Shown piece after piece: positions 7,484 to 16,404 of a DNA stretch of 64,000 bases. Position 1 is the first letter of the stretch; each line of letters begins with the position of its first letter. The notes under the pieces are model-generated. The model was not told the DNA's origin and did not search any database. It saw only the letters and a list, made by a program, of their open reading frames with translations. Source of the DNA: JAOUGY01 sp963792365 (GTDB taxonomy: Bacteria > Actinomycetota > Acidimicrobiia > Spongiisociales > ZC4RG35); assembly GCA_963792365.1 (NCBI GenBank), contig CAWBVW010000002.1:170873-234872 (forward strand), given 5' to 3'. Both the position numbers and the translations under genes were made by a program.

Positions 7484-9826
7484 TCACTCCTCGCTGAGAT
7501 GGGTAATGCCGAGACGATCGAACGACCTGGTGGAGATGGCGGCCACGATGACGACGGTCGCTATCAACGACAACGGCACGGCGACGTAGGCCAGGAGCGG
7601 ATCAACATCGAAGCGGAGTGCCGGAGCTCCCAGCGTTCCGATGACCCCGGCCACCATCCATCGGCCTACGGTGGCGACGAGCACGGTCCCGAGCGCGATG
7701 CCAGCGACCAGCACGACCAGGAACCTGGTCAGGTACTGGAGGCGGAGCGACCGATCGGACACGCCGAGACCTCGCTGGATGGCGATCTGGGATCGGTCGC
7801 GGGCAATGACCATCTGGGCGAACATGGCTGCGATGAGGGCTGCCAGCGTGACGGCCGTCAGGGCTGCGGCGGTGGCCACGGTGGCGGTCTGCTCGATCAA
7901 GTCACCCAAGGTCTGATCGGCGAATTCGACCATCTCGATCGTCTGGACCGCCGGGTAGGTGCTCGACAGCCGTTCTGCGAGCTCGGTGGGGGTCACACCG
8001 TCGACTGCGTCGAGCAACATGGTCCGCCAAACGATTGGTTCTCCTTCGACCACGACCTGACCCTTGGCCGTGCGGCCACCGTTGGTCATGTCCTGGTAGA
8101 TCCCGACGAGCGTGACATCCCGCGAGCCGGTCTCACCGCGCAGCGTGATCGTCCCGCCGACGTCTGCACCCAAGGTGTCTGCGGCGAGCGAGGACACCGA
8201 GATCTCATCCGGCGCGTCCGGAGAGGTCCCTTTCAGATACGACAGCGGGAAGACGGCGTGATCGCCGGTTTCGAGGGGCAGGTGCTCCCACTCCCCGTCG
8301 ACATTGAGAACCTCGAACCGTGCCGTCACGAACGATGCCACTCGGTCCACATCGGGGTCTTGCTCGAGCGCCGACACGAGCTCGGACGACTGGGTGACGG
8401 CGGCCGGCGTCCGGAGTTCGAGTCGGAGGTCGGCGACGCCGGTGCCCAGGTAGGTGATGAACGTCGGAGAGGTGACGGTGGTCCAGAGATTGAGCGGCAC
8501 CAGGATCAGGAAAGTGCACAGCGTCAGCACCGCCAGCAGCATCCTGTGGGTCCGGAAGCCGCGGCGGATGTCGTTCAGTCCCATCCACACTCCGGGTGGG
8601 AGGTGGCTCCCGACGAGTCGGAGAGAGGCGGTCCGGGCCGGCCACCACGCTCGCCTTCTTTGCGGCGCGGTTGTCGCTCGCAGCGCATCCATGGTCGAGA
8701 TCCGTCCCAGCCGTCGCAGCATCAGCGCACACCAGACAACGATGGCCACGACCACCAGGCCGGCGCCCAAGACCGGGCCGGCGGCGACCCACCATGATCC
8801 CTCGGCTTCGCCCAATTGCAGCCGCAGCGACGCGGTGACGGCTCTGGCAGCGGGAACACTCAGCAACGCCCCCAGGACCCCGCCGATCAGCGCCAACGCC
8901 ACATACTTGCTGAGATAGAGCCTGCGAATTCGCTTCTCGGGCATCCCGATCGCCTTCATGACTCCGATCTCATGGGTGTCGCGTTCGACGGCGGTCAGGA
9001 ACGAGAACCGCAGCGCAATGGCGGCAACGGCAAGCATCAACGCGGACAGCAGGGTGAGGACGGCGATTCCGATGCCGTGGGAGACGGCGTTGAGGAGAAA
9101 GAAGGTGGTTCGATCCAGCAGCGGCCCGTTGGTGGCCGGCCCGGTTGCCGTGTAGGCGTCCGACACTGCTCTTGTCCCGGTCGGGTCCGCCACCAGGAAC
9201 TCGATCAAGTACTCGGGTTCGTCGATGTGTCGGGCGATCGCCGTGTGATCCTCCGCCGAGATCAGGAGACGCTTCGAGGTGGCGAAGGTGGGGTTCATCA
9301 TCGAGTCCCGCAGGAACCCGGTCACGGTGAAGTCGAAGCGCTCCTCGGGGAGACGCACCGAGACCGTGTCACCGACCTCGGCGTTCTGTGTCTGGAAGTA
9401 GTAGAGCGGAAGGACGATCTCTCCGGGACCGACTTCCAGGATCTCGTCATCGAGGTCGAGCAGCAAGTCGAAGGTCTCGTTCTGTGTGACGAGCGCCGGT
9501 TGGAGCACGCTCCCGGATTGTGGTTCCTCGCCCAGGTACAGCTGATCGGCGGGGATGGGCAGGGTCTTGCTCACCTGCGACTCGGCCACCTCGGGCTGGC
9601 GGTCCGCCCAGGCGTGGACCGATGCGGGGTCCACCTCACCCAGATGCATCTGCACCACATCGGGGGTACGGGCAACCTCGAACAGCTCGCCGATGGCGCC
9701 GCTCAGCTGGGTGATGACACTTCCCCCTATCGCCGCCAGGAGCGCCGCCAGGCCGATGAGCCCTGCGAGGACGATGCTCGTAGTGCGGGTTCTACGCAGA
9801 TCTGCGCGAAGCATCCGGGTCAACAT
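7484..9826 (-). CDS. FtsX-like ABC transporter permease, two-repeat type
   Basis: 780-residue permease with the 4 + 4 helix arrangement of large FtsX/MacB_PCD proteins. An N-terminal helix (about 17-40) precedes an extracytoplasmic domain (about 45-250), three helices near 255-365, a second start (RGFRTHRMLLAVLTLCTFLI, about 425), another extracytoplasmic domain and three C-terminal helices (about 650-770). EIGVMKAIGMPEKRIRRLYL is the conserved cytoplasmic coupling segment. Its ATG at 9826 overlaps the MFS stop by 7 bp. With the ATPase it probably exports a hydrophobic compound or peptide; substrate unknown. Confidence 0.9.
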   Translation of the reverse strand: MLTRMLRADLRRTRTTSIVLAGLIGLAALLAAIGGSVITQLSGAIGELFEVARTPDVVQMHLGEVDPASVHAWADRQPEVAESQVSKTLPIPADQLYLGEEPQSGSVLQPALVTQNETFDLLLDLDDEILEVGPGEIVLPLYYFQTQNAEVGDTVSVRLPEERFDFTVTGFLRDSMMNPTFATSKRLLISAEDHTAIARHIDEPEYLIEFLVADPTGTRAVSDAYTATGPATNGPLLDRTTFFLLNAVSHGIGIAVLTLLSALMLAVAAIALRFSFLTAVERDTHEIGVMKAIGMPEKRIRRLYLSKYVALALIGGVLGALLSVPAARAVTASLRLQLGEAEGSWWVAAGPVLGAGLVVVAIVVWCALMLRRLGRISTMDALRATTAPQRRRAWWPARTASLRLVGSHLPPGVWMGLNDIRRGFRTHRMLLAVLTLCTFLILVPLNLWTTVTSPTFITYLGTGVADLRLELRTPAAVTQSSELVSALEQDPDVDRVASFVTARFEVLNVDGEWEHLPLETGDHAVFPLSYLKGTSPDAPDEISVSSLAADTLGADVGGTITLRGETGSRDVTLVGIYQDMTNGGRTAKGQVVVEGEPIVWRTMLLDAVDGVTPTELAERLSSTYPAVQTIEMVEFADQTLGDLIEQTATVATAAALTAVTLAALIAAMFAQMVIARDRSQIAIQRGLGVSDRSLRLQYLTRFLVVLVAGIALGTVLVATVGRWMVAGVIGTLGAPALRFDVDPLLAYVAVPLSLIATVVIVAAISTRSFDRLGITHLSEE

Positions 9827-11145
9827 GCGCCCACCTCCAGTTCGGTCTCATGCGCCGCGTCGGGCTCCAATGCCGCAACCGCCGAGCAGCGGTCGACCGC
9901 CCTGCCGGAGATCAGCACCATGACGCCTGCGAGGCTGAAGATCAGCGCGATTCCACGGCCAGGTCCGACACCAACGACTGTACCCAGCGTCGAGCCGAGG
10001 AGACCGTCGGAGGCCATCAAGGGCTCGAAGACGAGGTCTGCGAGCGGCCCGGCGACCACATAGGCCACAGGGAAGCCGAGCTGGGAGACCAAGCCGATCA
10101 GACCCCATGCCCGGCCCTGGGTCTCGTTGGGCAGCGAAGACCGGACGAGCACGTCGGCTCCGGTGTTGACGAGTGCCAGGGATGCGAAGAACAGGAACCC
10201 CATCAAACCGACCCACCACACGGAGCCGTAGGGGAGTGCGAACAGGAAACCGCCGGCGCCGAAGAGGCCCAACACGAGGGCGCCGTGGCTGCCTCGGCGG
10301 GCGGTGATTGCGGCCACGACGACGCTGCCGGCGATCAGACCCGACGCCGCCACCGACTCCAGGGCCCCCTGGGCGGTCACGGAGATGCGAGGGAGCATCA
10401 GCGGCTTGAACAGCACCTGGGCGAGCCCGGCGGCGAAGGTCGTCAGCACGAAGATCCTCACCAGGACCATGACCCCACGGGCATTCGAGAGAACCCTGGC
10501 TCCCTCCCTCAGGTCGGATAGGACGCCTGCGGTGACCTTCGAACGGGTGGGTCGATCGATGGAACGCCGAACCACCATTGTGCAGGCGACGGTCACCACG
10601 ACGGTTGCCGCATCGATGGCCAGGACCGTGTGGATGGAGGAGAGGGCAAGGACCAGTCCGGCCGCCAATGGAGCGACCAGCAGCCGTCCGGCACCGATCA
10701 ATTGCATGAGTGCTGAGCTTCGTGCGTAGTCGTCGGCATCGACGAGGTCGGTGATCGAGGCCTTGAACGACGGCTCGGACAGGGACGCGAACGTTCCGGT
10801 GACCAGCATCCCGAAGCACACGAGGACGATCGATGGGTCCTGATGTGACAACGCCCACCACACGATGGCGATGCCGATGACACCGCCCCCGTCACCCATC
10901 GCCATCAGTAGGCGACGGTCGTAGCGGTCGGCTGCCACCCCGGTGATCGGTCCCAGGAGGATCGGAGGGACCAGGCCGCATGCGAGTACGGCAGAAACTG
11001 CGCTGGCGCTGCCGGTCAGCCCGAAGACGATCGCCCCCACCCCAAAGGCGGTCATGCCGCTCCCCATGGCGTTGATCAACCCTCCGGCCCACAACACCAG
11101 AAAACGCTTCACCGAGCGAGATTGGATGTCGGTCACAGCGCTCAT
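9820..11145 (-). CDS. MFS transporter, drug-efflux type
   Basis: 441-residue major facilitator with about 12 hydrophobic segments and the A-like loop GVAADRYDRRLLMAMGDG between TM2 and TM3. It resembles the MFS_3 (enterobactin/macrolide exporter) group. Start is ATG 11145, preceded by GGGAGAAG; the upstream open frame to 11268 lies inside tetR. It is second gene of the TetR-MFS-FtsX-ATPase operon, a composition seen in self-protection or multidrug cassettes. Substrate cannot be named. Confidence 0.9.
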   Translation of the reverse strand: MSAVTDIQSRSVKRFLVLWAGGLINAMGSGMTAFGVGAIVFGLTGSASAVSAVLACGLVPPILLGPITGVAADRYDRRLLMAMGDGGGVIGIAIVWWALSHQDPSIVLVCFGMLVTGTFASLSEPSFKASITDLVDADDYARSSALMQLIGAGRLLVAPLAAGLVLALSSIHTVLAIDAATVVVTVACTMVVRRSIDRPTRSKVTAGVLSDLREGARVLSNARGVMVLVRIFVLTTFAAGLAQVLFKPLMLPRISVTAQGALESVAASGLIAGSVVVAAITARRGSHGALVLGLFGAGGFLFALPYGSVWWVGLMGFLFFASLALVNTGADVLVRSSLPNETQGRAWGLIGLVSQLGFPVAYVVAGPLADLVFEPLMASDGLLGSTLGTVVGVGPGRGIALIFSLAGVMVLISGRAVDRCSAVAALEPDAAHETELEVGAC

Positions 11146-11146
11146 G

Positions 11147-11773
11147 TCAGTCTTCTCCCAGGAGTTGGGCGCGATCTGAGAATGTCCCCTCCGCAGCACC
11201 GAACAGCCGCTCGGCCGCGACGAGCAGGGCGGGCAGCAGCCGATCCATGTCGGGTGTGTACCCCTCAAATCCTCCGTCGGTCAGGAACGCGGCGGCAGTC
11301 AGCAGAATCGCCACGGCCTCGTCGGGGAATGGCGTGTCGAACACGCCGTCAGCGATCCCTTCCCGAACCACCTTTGCGATGACCGGCGTCAGCAGATTCA
11401 CGGTGGCGATGTGGCTCAGCAGATGGAACTCGGCGTTGCCGGCTTCGTGCAGCGAGGTCACCAGGGCGGCAGTGTCGTCGCCGAGACGTTGCGCGGCGAA
11501 AATGGCCAGAACCCGGTCGGGACTGGGCATCCCCGCATCCGCTGCGATGGTCTCCGCTCGAGCCCGTCCCTCATCGGCGACCTGCAGCACCACCGCCCGC
11601 AGCACCTCCTCTTTGGAGGGGAAGTGGTGATAGAAGGTGCCCTTGGCGATCCCGACCGCCCCCAGGATGTCGTTGATCGTCGTTGCGGCGTATCCCTTCG
11701 ACACGAACAGTTGGATCGCCGCCGCAACGATCTCCTGGCGGCGCACAGCCGGGGCTTTGCTGATCCGGACCAT
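11147..11773 (-). CDS. TetR-family repressor of the downstream exporter operon
   Basis: 208-residue TetR protein. Its HTH (ATTINDILGAVGIAKGTFYHHF, given by residues about 30-51) and the following PSKEEVLRAVV are canonical. The ligand domain is helical and not diagnostic. The stop lies 1 bp before the MFS ATG, so it is the first gene of its operon. A 6-3-6 dyad lies between its -35 and -10 elements (11809-11838), making autorepression and control of the exporters very likely. Confidence 0.92.
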   Translation of the reverse strand: MVRISKAPAVRRQEIVAAAIQLFVSKGYAATTINDILGAVGIAKGTFYHHFPSKEEVLRAVVLQVADEGRARAETIAADAGMPSPDRVLAIFAAQRLGDDTAALVTSLHEAGNAEFHLLSHIATVNLLTPVIAKVVREGIADGVFDTPFPDEAVAILLTAAAFLTDGGFEGYTPDMDRLLPALLVAAERLFGAAEGTFSDRAQLLGED

Positions 11774-11808
11774 TTATCACTCGCAGTCGTCGATAGCTGG
11801 CGAACGGG

Positions 11809-11838
11809 AACATAGACCGACGGTCGGTCGCCTGTCAA
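11809..11838 (-). promoter_or_regulatory. Promoter of the TetR-exporter operon with operator dyad in the spacer
   Basis: On the minus strand TTGACA (11838-11833), an 18-bp spacer and TATGTT (11814-11809) form a near-consensus sigma-70 promoter. The spacer contains GACCGA-CGG-TCGGTC (11815-11829), a perfect 6-bp dyad, so a bound repressor would block polymerase. This is one of the clearest promoter/operator units in the window. Confidence 0.75.
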
Positions 11839-11954
11839 GGGGTAACAGCAATTCGCACAGGAACCGTCGGACGCTCACTGGAAGAACAATGGCGGTAGGC
11901 ACTCCTGATGCACGATCAGATCCATCCATCACTACGGGGGTGGGATTGGTCGGC

Positions 11955-12292
11955 ATGGGGAACATACTCACCGAGGAGATCGACGGAGAGGTCTGGCGGT
12001 GTGAACTACGTGAGATCTCCCGCCGACCCATCGTTGTCCTCTCGCGAGACGTAGCAGTCCCGCGGCTCCGCCGAACGCTGACCGCTCCGTGTACGACCAA
12101 CACCAGGGGTCTGCCCAGCGAGGTCGTGCTCGACCCAGAAGACGATCCGATCCTCGAACGTTGGCGGTGAATCTGGATTCGATCGAGAGCGTCTCGGTCG
12201 GAACGCTCACCGAGCGGCCAGGACGCCTGAGCGATGAGCGAATGCGCCGGGTGTGCGACGCGCTCAACGTCGCTGTCAATTACTTCCTCTGA
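11955..12292 (+). pseudogene. mazF: Frameshifted MazF-type endoribonuclease toxin
   Basis: MazF/PemK-like sequence split between two frames. The first runs from ATG 11955 (VWRCELREISRRPIVVLSRD, then CTTNTRGLPSEVVLDPEDDP) to a stop at 12170. The second continues as VNLDSIESVSVGTLTERPGR and DERMRRVCDALNVAV to 12292. The expected junction (ERCAVNLDSIES-like) is restored by adding one base near 12165, so a single-base deletion breaks the gene. No antitoxin gene is visible immediately upstream. It is either a decayed toxin or an assembly indel. Confidence 0.75.
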
Positions 12293-12309
12293 AGGTTGTC
12301 GAATCCGCA

Positions 12310-12376
12310 CGGGATCGCCAAATCCCGGACACGAACGCACGGTTCGGCACGTGCACCCGATCGGCACATACGAGTG
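12310..12376. repeat. Noncoding repeat, copy 1 (related to 18397-18465)
   Basis: An imperfect direct repeat of about 67 bp shared with 18397-18465. It keeps the blocks CCAAATC, GGACACGAACG and ATCGGCACAT in the same order and spacing. Both copies are intergenic inside the element, one after mazF and one near the right end. Confidence 0.5.
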
Positions 12377-12379
12377 CGG

Positions 12380-12724
12380 TTACAGCTCTCTGAGGCGGAG
12401 GGTGCGCACGGGTTCGAAGTCGGATCGATTCCGGGTGGCCAGACCCAGCCTGTGTTCGATCGCGGTTGCTGCGATGAGGGCATCGGGGAGACGGATGCCG
12501 CTCTCTCGGCGGATTCGACCGGCGCGTTCGGCCACCGTGCGATCGACCGGGATTTCGCGGAACGGTGCAAGGAGGGTGCTGACCATGTTGGAGGCGGCGT
12601 TGCCGGCGAAGAGCTCGGCTCGAGTGATGACCGAGTAGTGCAGCCGGTGGCGGCCGGGGGCGAGCTGCCGGGCGCCTCGGAGGTGGTCGATGAAGACGTC
12701 GGTATCGACGAGGATGTCAGCCAC
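12380..12724 (-). CDS. vapC: PIN-domain toxin (second VapC)
   Basis: 114-residue PIN RNase with metal-binding residues D7/D9 (ILVDTDVFIDHL), E37 (ITRAELFAG), D81 (RLPDALIAATA) and D102 near RNRSDF. Start is GTG 12724, which overlaps the antitoxin stop by 8 bp; the longer frame to 12835 merely overlaps the antitoxin gene. It is unrelated in detail to the VapC at 870-1280, so the window has two independent VapBC pairs. Likely a stabilisation module of the integrated element. Confidence 0.88.
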   Translation of the reverse strand: MADILVDTDVFIDHLRGARQLAPGRHRLHYSVITRAELFAGNAASNMVSTLLAPFREIPVDRTVAERAGRIRRESGIRLPDALIAATAIEHRLGLATRNRSDFEPVRTLRLREL

Positions 12725-12938
12725 GATCCCACTCGTCCCGGCTCGGCACCGTGGCATCCGGAGCGGAACCGAAGGTAGCCGCAAGCGCCAGGTCGGGATC
12801 GGGTGTCTCGTCTTCCAGGTACGAATCGAGGGCACGCCGGATGATCTCGGCCATGGTCACGCCTTCCGCTTCGACGAGGGCATCGATGCGTTGGCGCTGC
12901 TCTTCAGTGAGGTACACCTGGGTGCGAGTCGCGGACAT
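12717..12938 (-). CDS. Ribbon-helix-helix antitoxin (second VapB)
   Basis: 73-residue antitoxin: TRTQVYLTEEQRQRIDALVE is the ribbon-helix-helix strand and first helix, followed by EIIRRALDSYL and an acidic tail (DETPDPDLALAA...EWDRG) suited to binding the toxin. Start ATG 12938 is chosen because it begins at the canonical strand; longer frames add Cys-rich, non-conserved sequence. The gene is upstream of and overlaps its toxin. Confidence 0.87.
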   Translation of the reverse strand: MSATRTQVYLTEEQRQRIDALVEAEGVTMAEIIRRALDSYLEDETPDPDLALAATFGSAPDATVPSRDEWDRG

Positions 12939-13216
12939 ACAGCAGAATGTACAGCACGATACCGCCCAGATCAACGGTTCCGGAGCGAGAACGCCCACTT
13001 CGCTGACTAGCGCCGAGCGGCACCGTTGCGCTCGGGTTCCGAACACTCATCGTGATGATTTGGCCTTGTCCCGCCGGTGGCTTGATGCGCGTCCGAGGGG
13101 TCGTGATTGTCTGTGGTGGTCGACCGTTCGGTCTAGGAGGATCGTCTCGATAGGATCGGCAAATGAACACGGCAGACGGCTTTCGTCGATTTTGTGCGCT
13201 GTTGGTCAGCCCGCCG

Positions 13217-14425
13217 CTAGTGAGTCGGGCCTGCACCCAGGTCACGCCCGGTACTGAATGCTTCTCGCCAGCTCAGTTTTGAGCTGGCTCTCGCTACGCC
13301 GCCTCGATAGACCCAGCCGGCTATCCGGATCACGGCGTATATGGATATCAGCATTAGCGCCACCGACGCCCCCACTTCCCAGGCTGTTGCCCAGCCACGG
13401 GCGATCCGGCCTGGCATGGTCATTGGAGCCCACAGAGGGATCAGTGAGAAGGCACGCAGCATCGCGGTGTTGGTTCCCTGCGAGAAAGCGATCACGCCGA
13501 AGATGTATCCGACAATCGGCAGAATGTTAAGGACCGTGAGTGTGCTGCTTGCCTCGTGGGTGTCGGCCGCCAGCGAGCCGCCCGCTGCATATATCGCCCC
13601 GTAGAACGCAAAGCCGAGAAGGAACCAAACAAGCATCCAGATGACTAGGCCCGAGGCCAGGTCGGGCATGTTCACCAGATCGGCGGCGACGCCGTAGCCG
13701 ACGACGAGGGACCCCAGCAGGGTCATCTGGGCGATACCCATCGACCCTACGGCCAGCAGCTTCCCGGCGAGAAGATGATGCGGCGGTACGGCGCCCAGGA
13801 TCAATTCGACGACACGGCTGCCCTTCTCCTCCGCAACCGAGTACCCGATCCACTGGCCATACGCAATGATGGCGCCGAACATCACGATCACCGCAATAGC
13901 CCCGGCAGCTTGTTCGGCCTCGGTACCGTCATCTGCAGCCGCAACGTTGCGGAACTCCAGTTGCGGGTCGAGGAGAGACTCCACCTCTCTAGATGTCAGA
14001 CCGAGGTCCGCAGCTTGACCTCTGGCCTTCAGTGCCTGCAGCGCGTCGACCAGGCTCTCTGCCATGATGCCCGACACCCACGGGCCCCACACGATGGTGT
14101 CGTCTCCGACAACGACCACTCCGACATTGCCCTCGCTCAAGGCTTCCTCGGCCGCATCCACTGTACGAAAGCGAGCGGTCGCAAGGGAATGGCCCTCCGG
14201 CAGCCGAGAACGCACCTCACTAGGAAGCTGGGCAGGAACCGCACCGACCATGCCGAGACCGTATGTGACGGAGCCATCGTCGGACCCATCGTTGTTCTCA
14301 ACGACCGTCATCACTGCCAAACCGGCCGCCGTCACCACCAGAAGGATGACGGTGGAGATCCAGAAGGGCTTGCGGGCTGCCCGCAGTTCCCTGCGCATCA
14401 CGAGGCCGATCGTTCGCATGATCAC
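13217..14425 (-). CDS. ABC-2 type exporter permease, NatB-like
   Basis: 402-residue membrane subunit. One helix lies near residues 20-42, then an extracytoplasmic domain (about 45-180), then five or six helices (about 185-385). GYSVAEEKGSRVVELILGAV is the cytoplasmic segment conserved in NatB/YhaP exporters. The GTG at 14425 overlaps the ATPase stop (GTGA); ATG 14419 is an alternative. With the ATPase it forms a two-gene exporter similar to Na+/drug or cell-envelope exporters. Substrate unknown. Confidence 0.88.
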   Translation of the reverse strand: MIMRTIGLVMRRELRAARKPFWISTVILLVVTAAGLAVMTVVENNDGSDDGSVTYGLGMVGAVPAQLPSEVRSRLPEGHSLATARFRTVDAAEEALSEGNVGVVVVGDDTIVWGPWVSGIMAESLVDALQALKARGQAADLGLTSREVESLLDPQLEFRNVAAADDGTEAEQAAGAIAVIVMFGAIIAYGQWIGYSVAEEKGSRVVELILGAVPPHHLLAGKLLAVGSMGIAQMTLLGSLVVGYGVAADLVNMPDLASGLVIWMLVWFLLGFAFYGAIYAAGGSLAADTHEASSTLTVLNILPIVGYIFGVIAFSQGTNTAMLRAFSLIPLWAPMTMPGRIARGWATAWEVGASVALMLISIYAVIRIAGWVYRGGVARASSKLSWREAFSTGRDLGAGPTH

Positions 14426-15318
14426 GCTTGCACCGCCTCGGTGAAGACCTCCGACAACGGAGGCGGTTCCAGGATGAACTGGCTAACCGAGCCGTTAGCA
14501 GCGGCCAATGCGGCGAGCGCGGCCAGGTCGACCTCTTCCTTCATCGCCAATCGAATTCGACCAGGACGCTGCTCCACAATTGCCGTGCCGGCGACGTCGA
14601 GTGCCCAGCGGACATCATCGCCGGCGACTTCGACATAGCGCAGGGGTGAATCCGCCCGCAACCGATCGATCTGACCGGAGAGAACTACCGCACCCTTGTT
14701 GATGATCACGACCTCTTCGCAAAGGTCCTCCACAACGTCGAGCTGATGGCTGGAGAAGAGAACCGCCACACCGACTGCAGCGCGTTCTTCGAGCACAGCC
14801 GCCATGCTCGCTGCACCCAGCGGGTCGAGACCCGCAAACGGTTCGTCGAGTACCAACAGGACTGGGTCATGAACCAGGGCGGCGATCAGTTGGACACGCT
14901 GCTGGTTACCGTGAGAGAGTTCCTCGAGCTTGGACTTGGCGCGATCCGCCAGCCCGAATCGGTCCAACCAGCGATCGGTTGCTTCCGCCGCTGCGGTTCG
15001 GTCGAGGCCGTGCAACTGGGCGAAGTACACAAGCTGATCACGGACCTGCATCTTTCTATAGAGCCCCCGCTCCTCTGGCATGTACCCAAACGAACGTCGG
15101 GCGGTCTGCCCTATCGTACGCCCCTCCCAGCTCACCACTCCGGAGTCAGGCCGGACCAAGCCGAAGACGGTTCGGATCGCCGTTGTTTTGCCTGCACCGT
15201 TAGGACCGAGGAAACCGAGCATCTGGCCGGGCTCGACCTTGAGGCTGCATCCGGCGAGCGCAACCACCTCCCCGAACCGTTTGTAGAGACCGTCGAAAAG
15301 CAGCACCGCTTCCGTCAC
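14422..15318 (-). CDS. ABC transporter ATPase, NatA-like
   Basis: 298-residue ATPase with Walker A GPNGAGKT (38-45), signature LSHGNQQRVQL (in place of LSGGQ), Walker B LLVLDEPFAGLDP, H-loop SSHQ, and a C-terminal extension of about 75 residues of the DUF4162 kind. It is first gene of the pair with the ABC-2 permease, to which it is coupled by a GTGA overlap. The family acts in export of sodium, peptides or antibiotics. Confidence 0.92.
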   Translation of the reverse strand: MTEAVLLFDGLYKRFGEVVALAGCSLKVEPGQMLGFLGPNGAGKTTAIRTVFGLVRPDSGVVSWEGRTIGQTARRSFGYMPEERGLYRKMQVRDQLVYFAQLHGLDRTAAAEATDRWLDRFGLADRAKSKLEELSHGNQQRVQLIAALVHDPVLLVLDEPFAGLDPLGAASMAAVLEERAAVGVAVLFSSHQLDVVEDLCEEVVIINKGAVVLSGQIDRLRADSPLRYVEVAGDDVRWALDVAGTAIVEQRPGRIRLAMKEEVDLAALAALAAANGSVSQFILEPPPLSEVFTEAVQA

Positions 15319-15655
15319 GCTATCGGGTCGCGCTCATCGCTGATAGAGCCGGATTTCCTTGACTGGAAGGGTGCGCTCACAAGAGGCCTCAATCGACGTT
15401 TCCATGTCCCCTCAGACTCAGCGATTTGCGGTCGGCCACCGAAAAGGCTGAACCACATCTCTGTTGCAGAAACGCTCATCCCGCGGAGTGCGACGATACC
15501 GATGCCTCGGTGCGCGGATAGGTGAGTGTCTCGGCTCAGCCGGCCCCTCAGCGCCGCTGACCCGCCGCCCTAGATCAATCACTATGCGCCATATCGCACA
15601 TTTCGCTGACCGTCCCCGATCGGCACGACTGTGTGCGGCCCGGCAGCGGAGAACA
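15319..15655. other. 337-bp intergenic stretch, no gene seen
   Basis: No credible reading frame. It holds the first copy of a short motif, GCCATATCGCACA at 15588-15600, that recurs at 16226, 16898 and 16918. Confidence 0.5.
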
Positions 15656-15928
15656 TCAGACTTGCTCGACGACTTCCCCGTACCTTTGCTGTGCTGCTTG
15701 TGCTGAAGTTCCGAGAAGCTCGCCGATCTTCGCCCAAGAGATCCCTGCACTGCGCGCTGCCACTACTGCATCGAGGATCTGACGTTCACTGCGAGCACGC
15801 GCCAATGCAGCACGCTGGAGGAGATACTCCTCGACGGGTCTCTCGTCGCCCTCGGCCGGCTCGTAATCCTCGAACCGCTGGGCGAGTTCGTCAGCGTGAT
15901 CGAGGATCTCTTGGATGGATCTCGGCAT
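15656..15928 (-). CDS. HTH protein, probable antitoxin of a two-gene TA pair
   Basis: 90-residue acidic, helical protein ending in a helix-turn-helix (ISWAKIGELLGTSAQAAQQRY, about residues 63-83), the module also found in small actinobacterial antitoxins. It overlaps the upstream gene by TGATG (15926-15930), so the two are translated together. The pair layout is that of toxin-antitoxin loci in which the toxin is first. Assignment as antitoxin is inferred. Confidence 0.6.
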   Translation of the reverse strand: MPRSIQEILDHADELAQRFEDYEPAEGDERPVEEYLLQRAALARARSERQILDAVVAARSAGISWAKIGELLGTSAQAAQQRYGEVVEQV

Positions 15929-16155
15929 CAGGATCTCCTCAGGAATCTTGGTCGGGCCTCCATGGCATGCACAATGAACTCCACCCCCTCACCCGCCACT
16001 ACCCCGACCTCAAGCAGGCGCCCGGACTCGTCACCACCGATCAGCATGACAAGACCATCGAGATCAAAGACCCTGACTGGATTGCGGTAGGCGTGGCGCA
16101 TGTCGTTGTCACTGACCCCGTGCTTGCGGGCACCTGCCAGGATCACCGGGTCCAT
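15928..16155 (-). CDS. Small putative toxin (BrnT/RelE-like)
   Basis: 75-residue protein (ARKHGVSDNDMRHAYRNPVR, then a strand-rich core with GRLLEVGVV and EFIVHAMEARPRFLRRS). The KHGVS opening and the terminal HAMEAR segment resemble a widespread actinobacterial gene paired with an HTH partner and recall BrnT/RelE-fold toxins. No activity can be proved from sequence. It overlaps the antitoxin start by one base. Confidence 0.55.
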   Translation of the reverse strand: MDPVILAGARKHGVSDNDMRHAYRNPVRVFDLDGLVMLIGGDESGRLLEVGVVAGEGVEFIVHAMEARPRFLRRS

Positions 16156-16404
16156 GATGTCAACTTACCTTGATGGTGGATGGATGTACATACCATCCCA
16201 TTCCCACGCCGATCGCCAGATATGAGCCATATCGCCCACTCGGTCGAACCGCCCAGACCGGCACGTCGTGCTCCTCCGGCACTGCTTCGTGGCACGCACG
16301 GACCGTGGCGAAGTCGGTCCAACATAGCCCGGTGCGGGCGTCGATAATGAAGCAGCATCAAACCGGGTAAGAAGCACATGGCGTTCCCCGAAGGGAAGTG
16401 AAGG

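Noticed and set aside
7481..10063. Two plus-strand frames of 438 and 415 codons
   Set aside because: Antisense shadows of the FtsX permease and MFS genes, with low-complexity charged composition.
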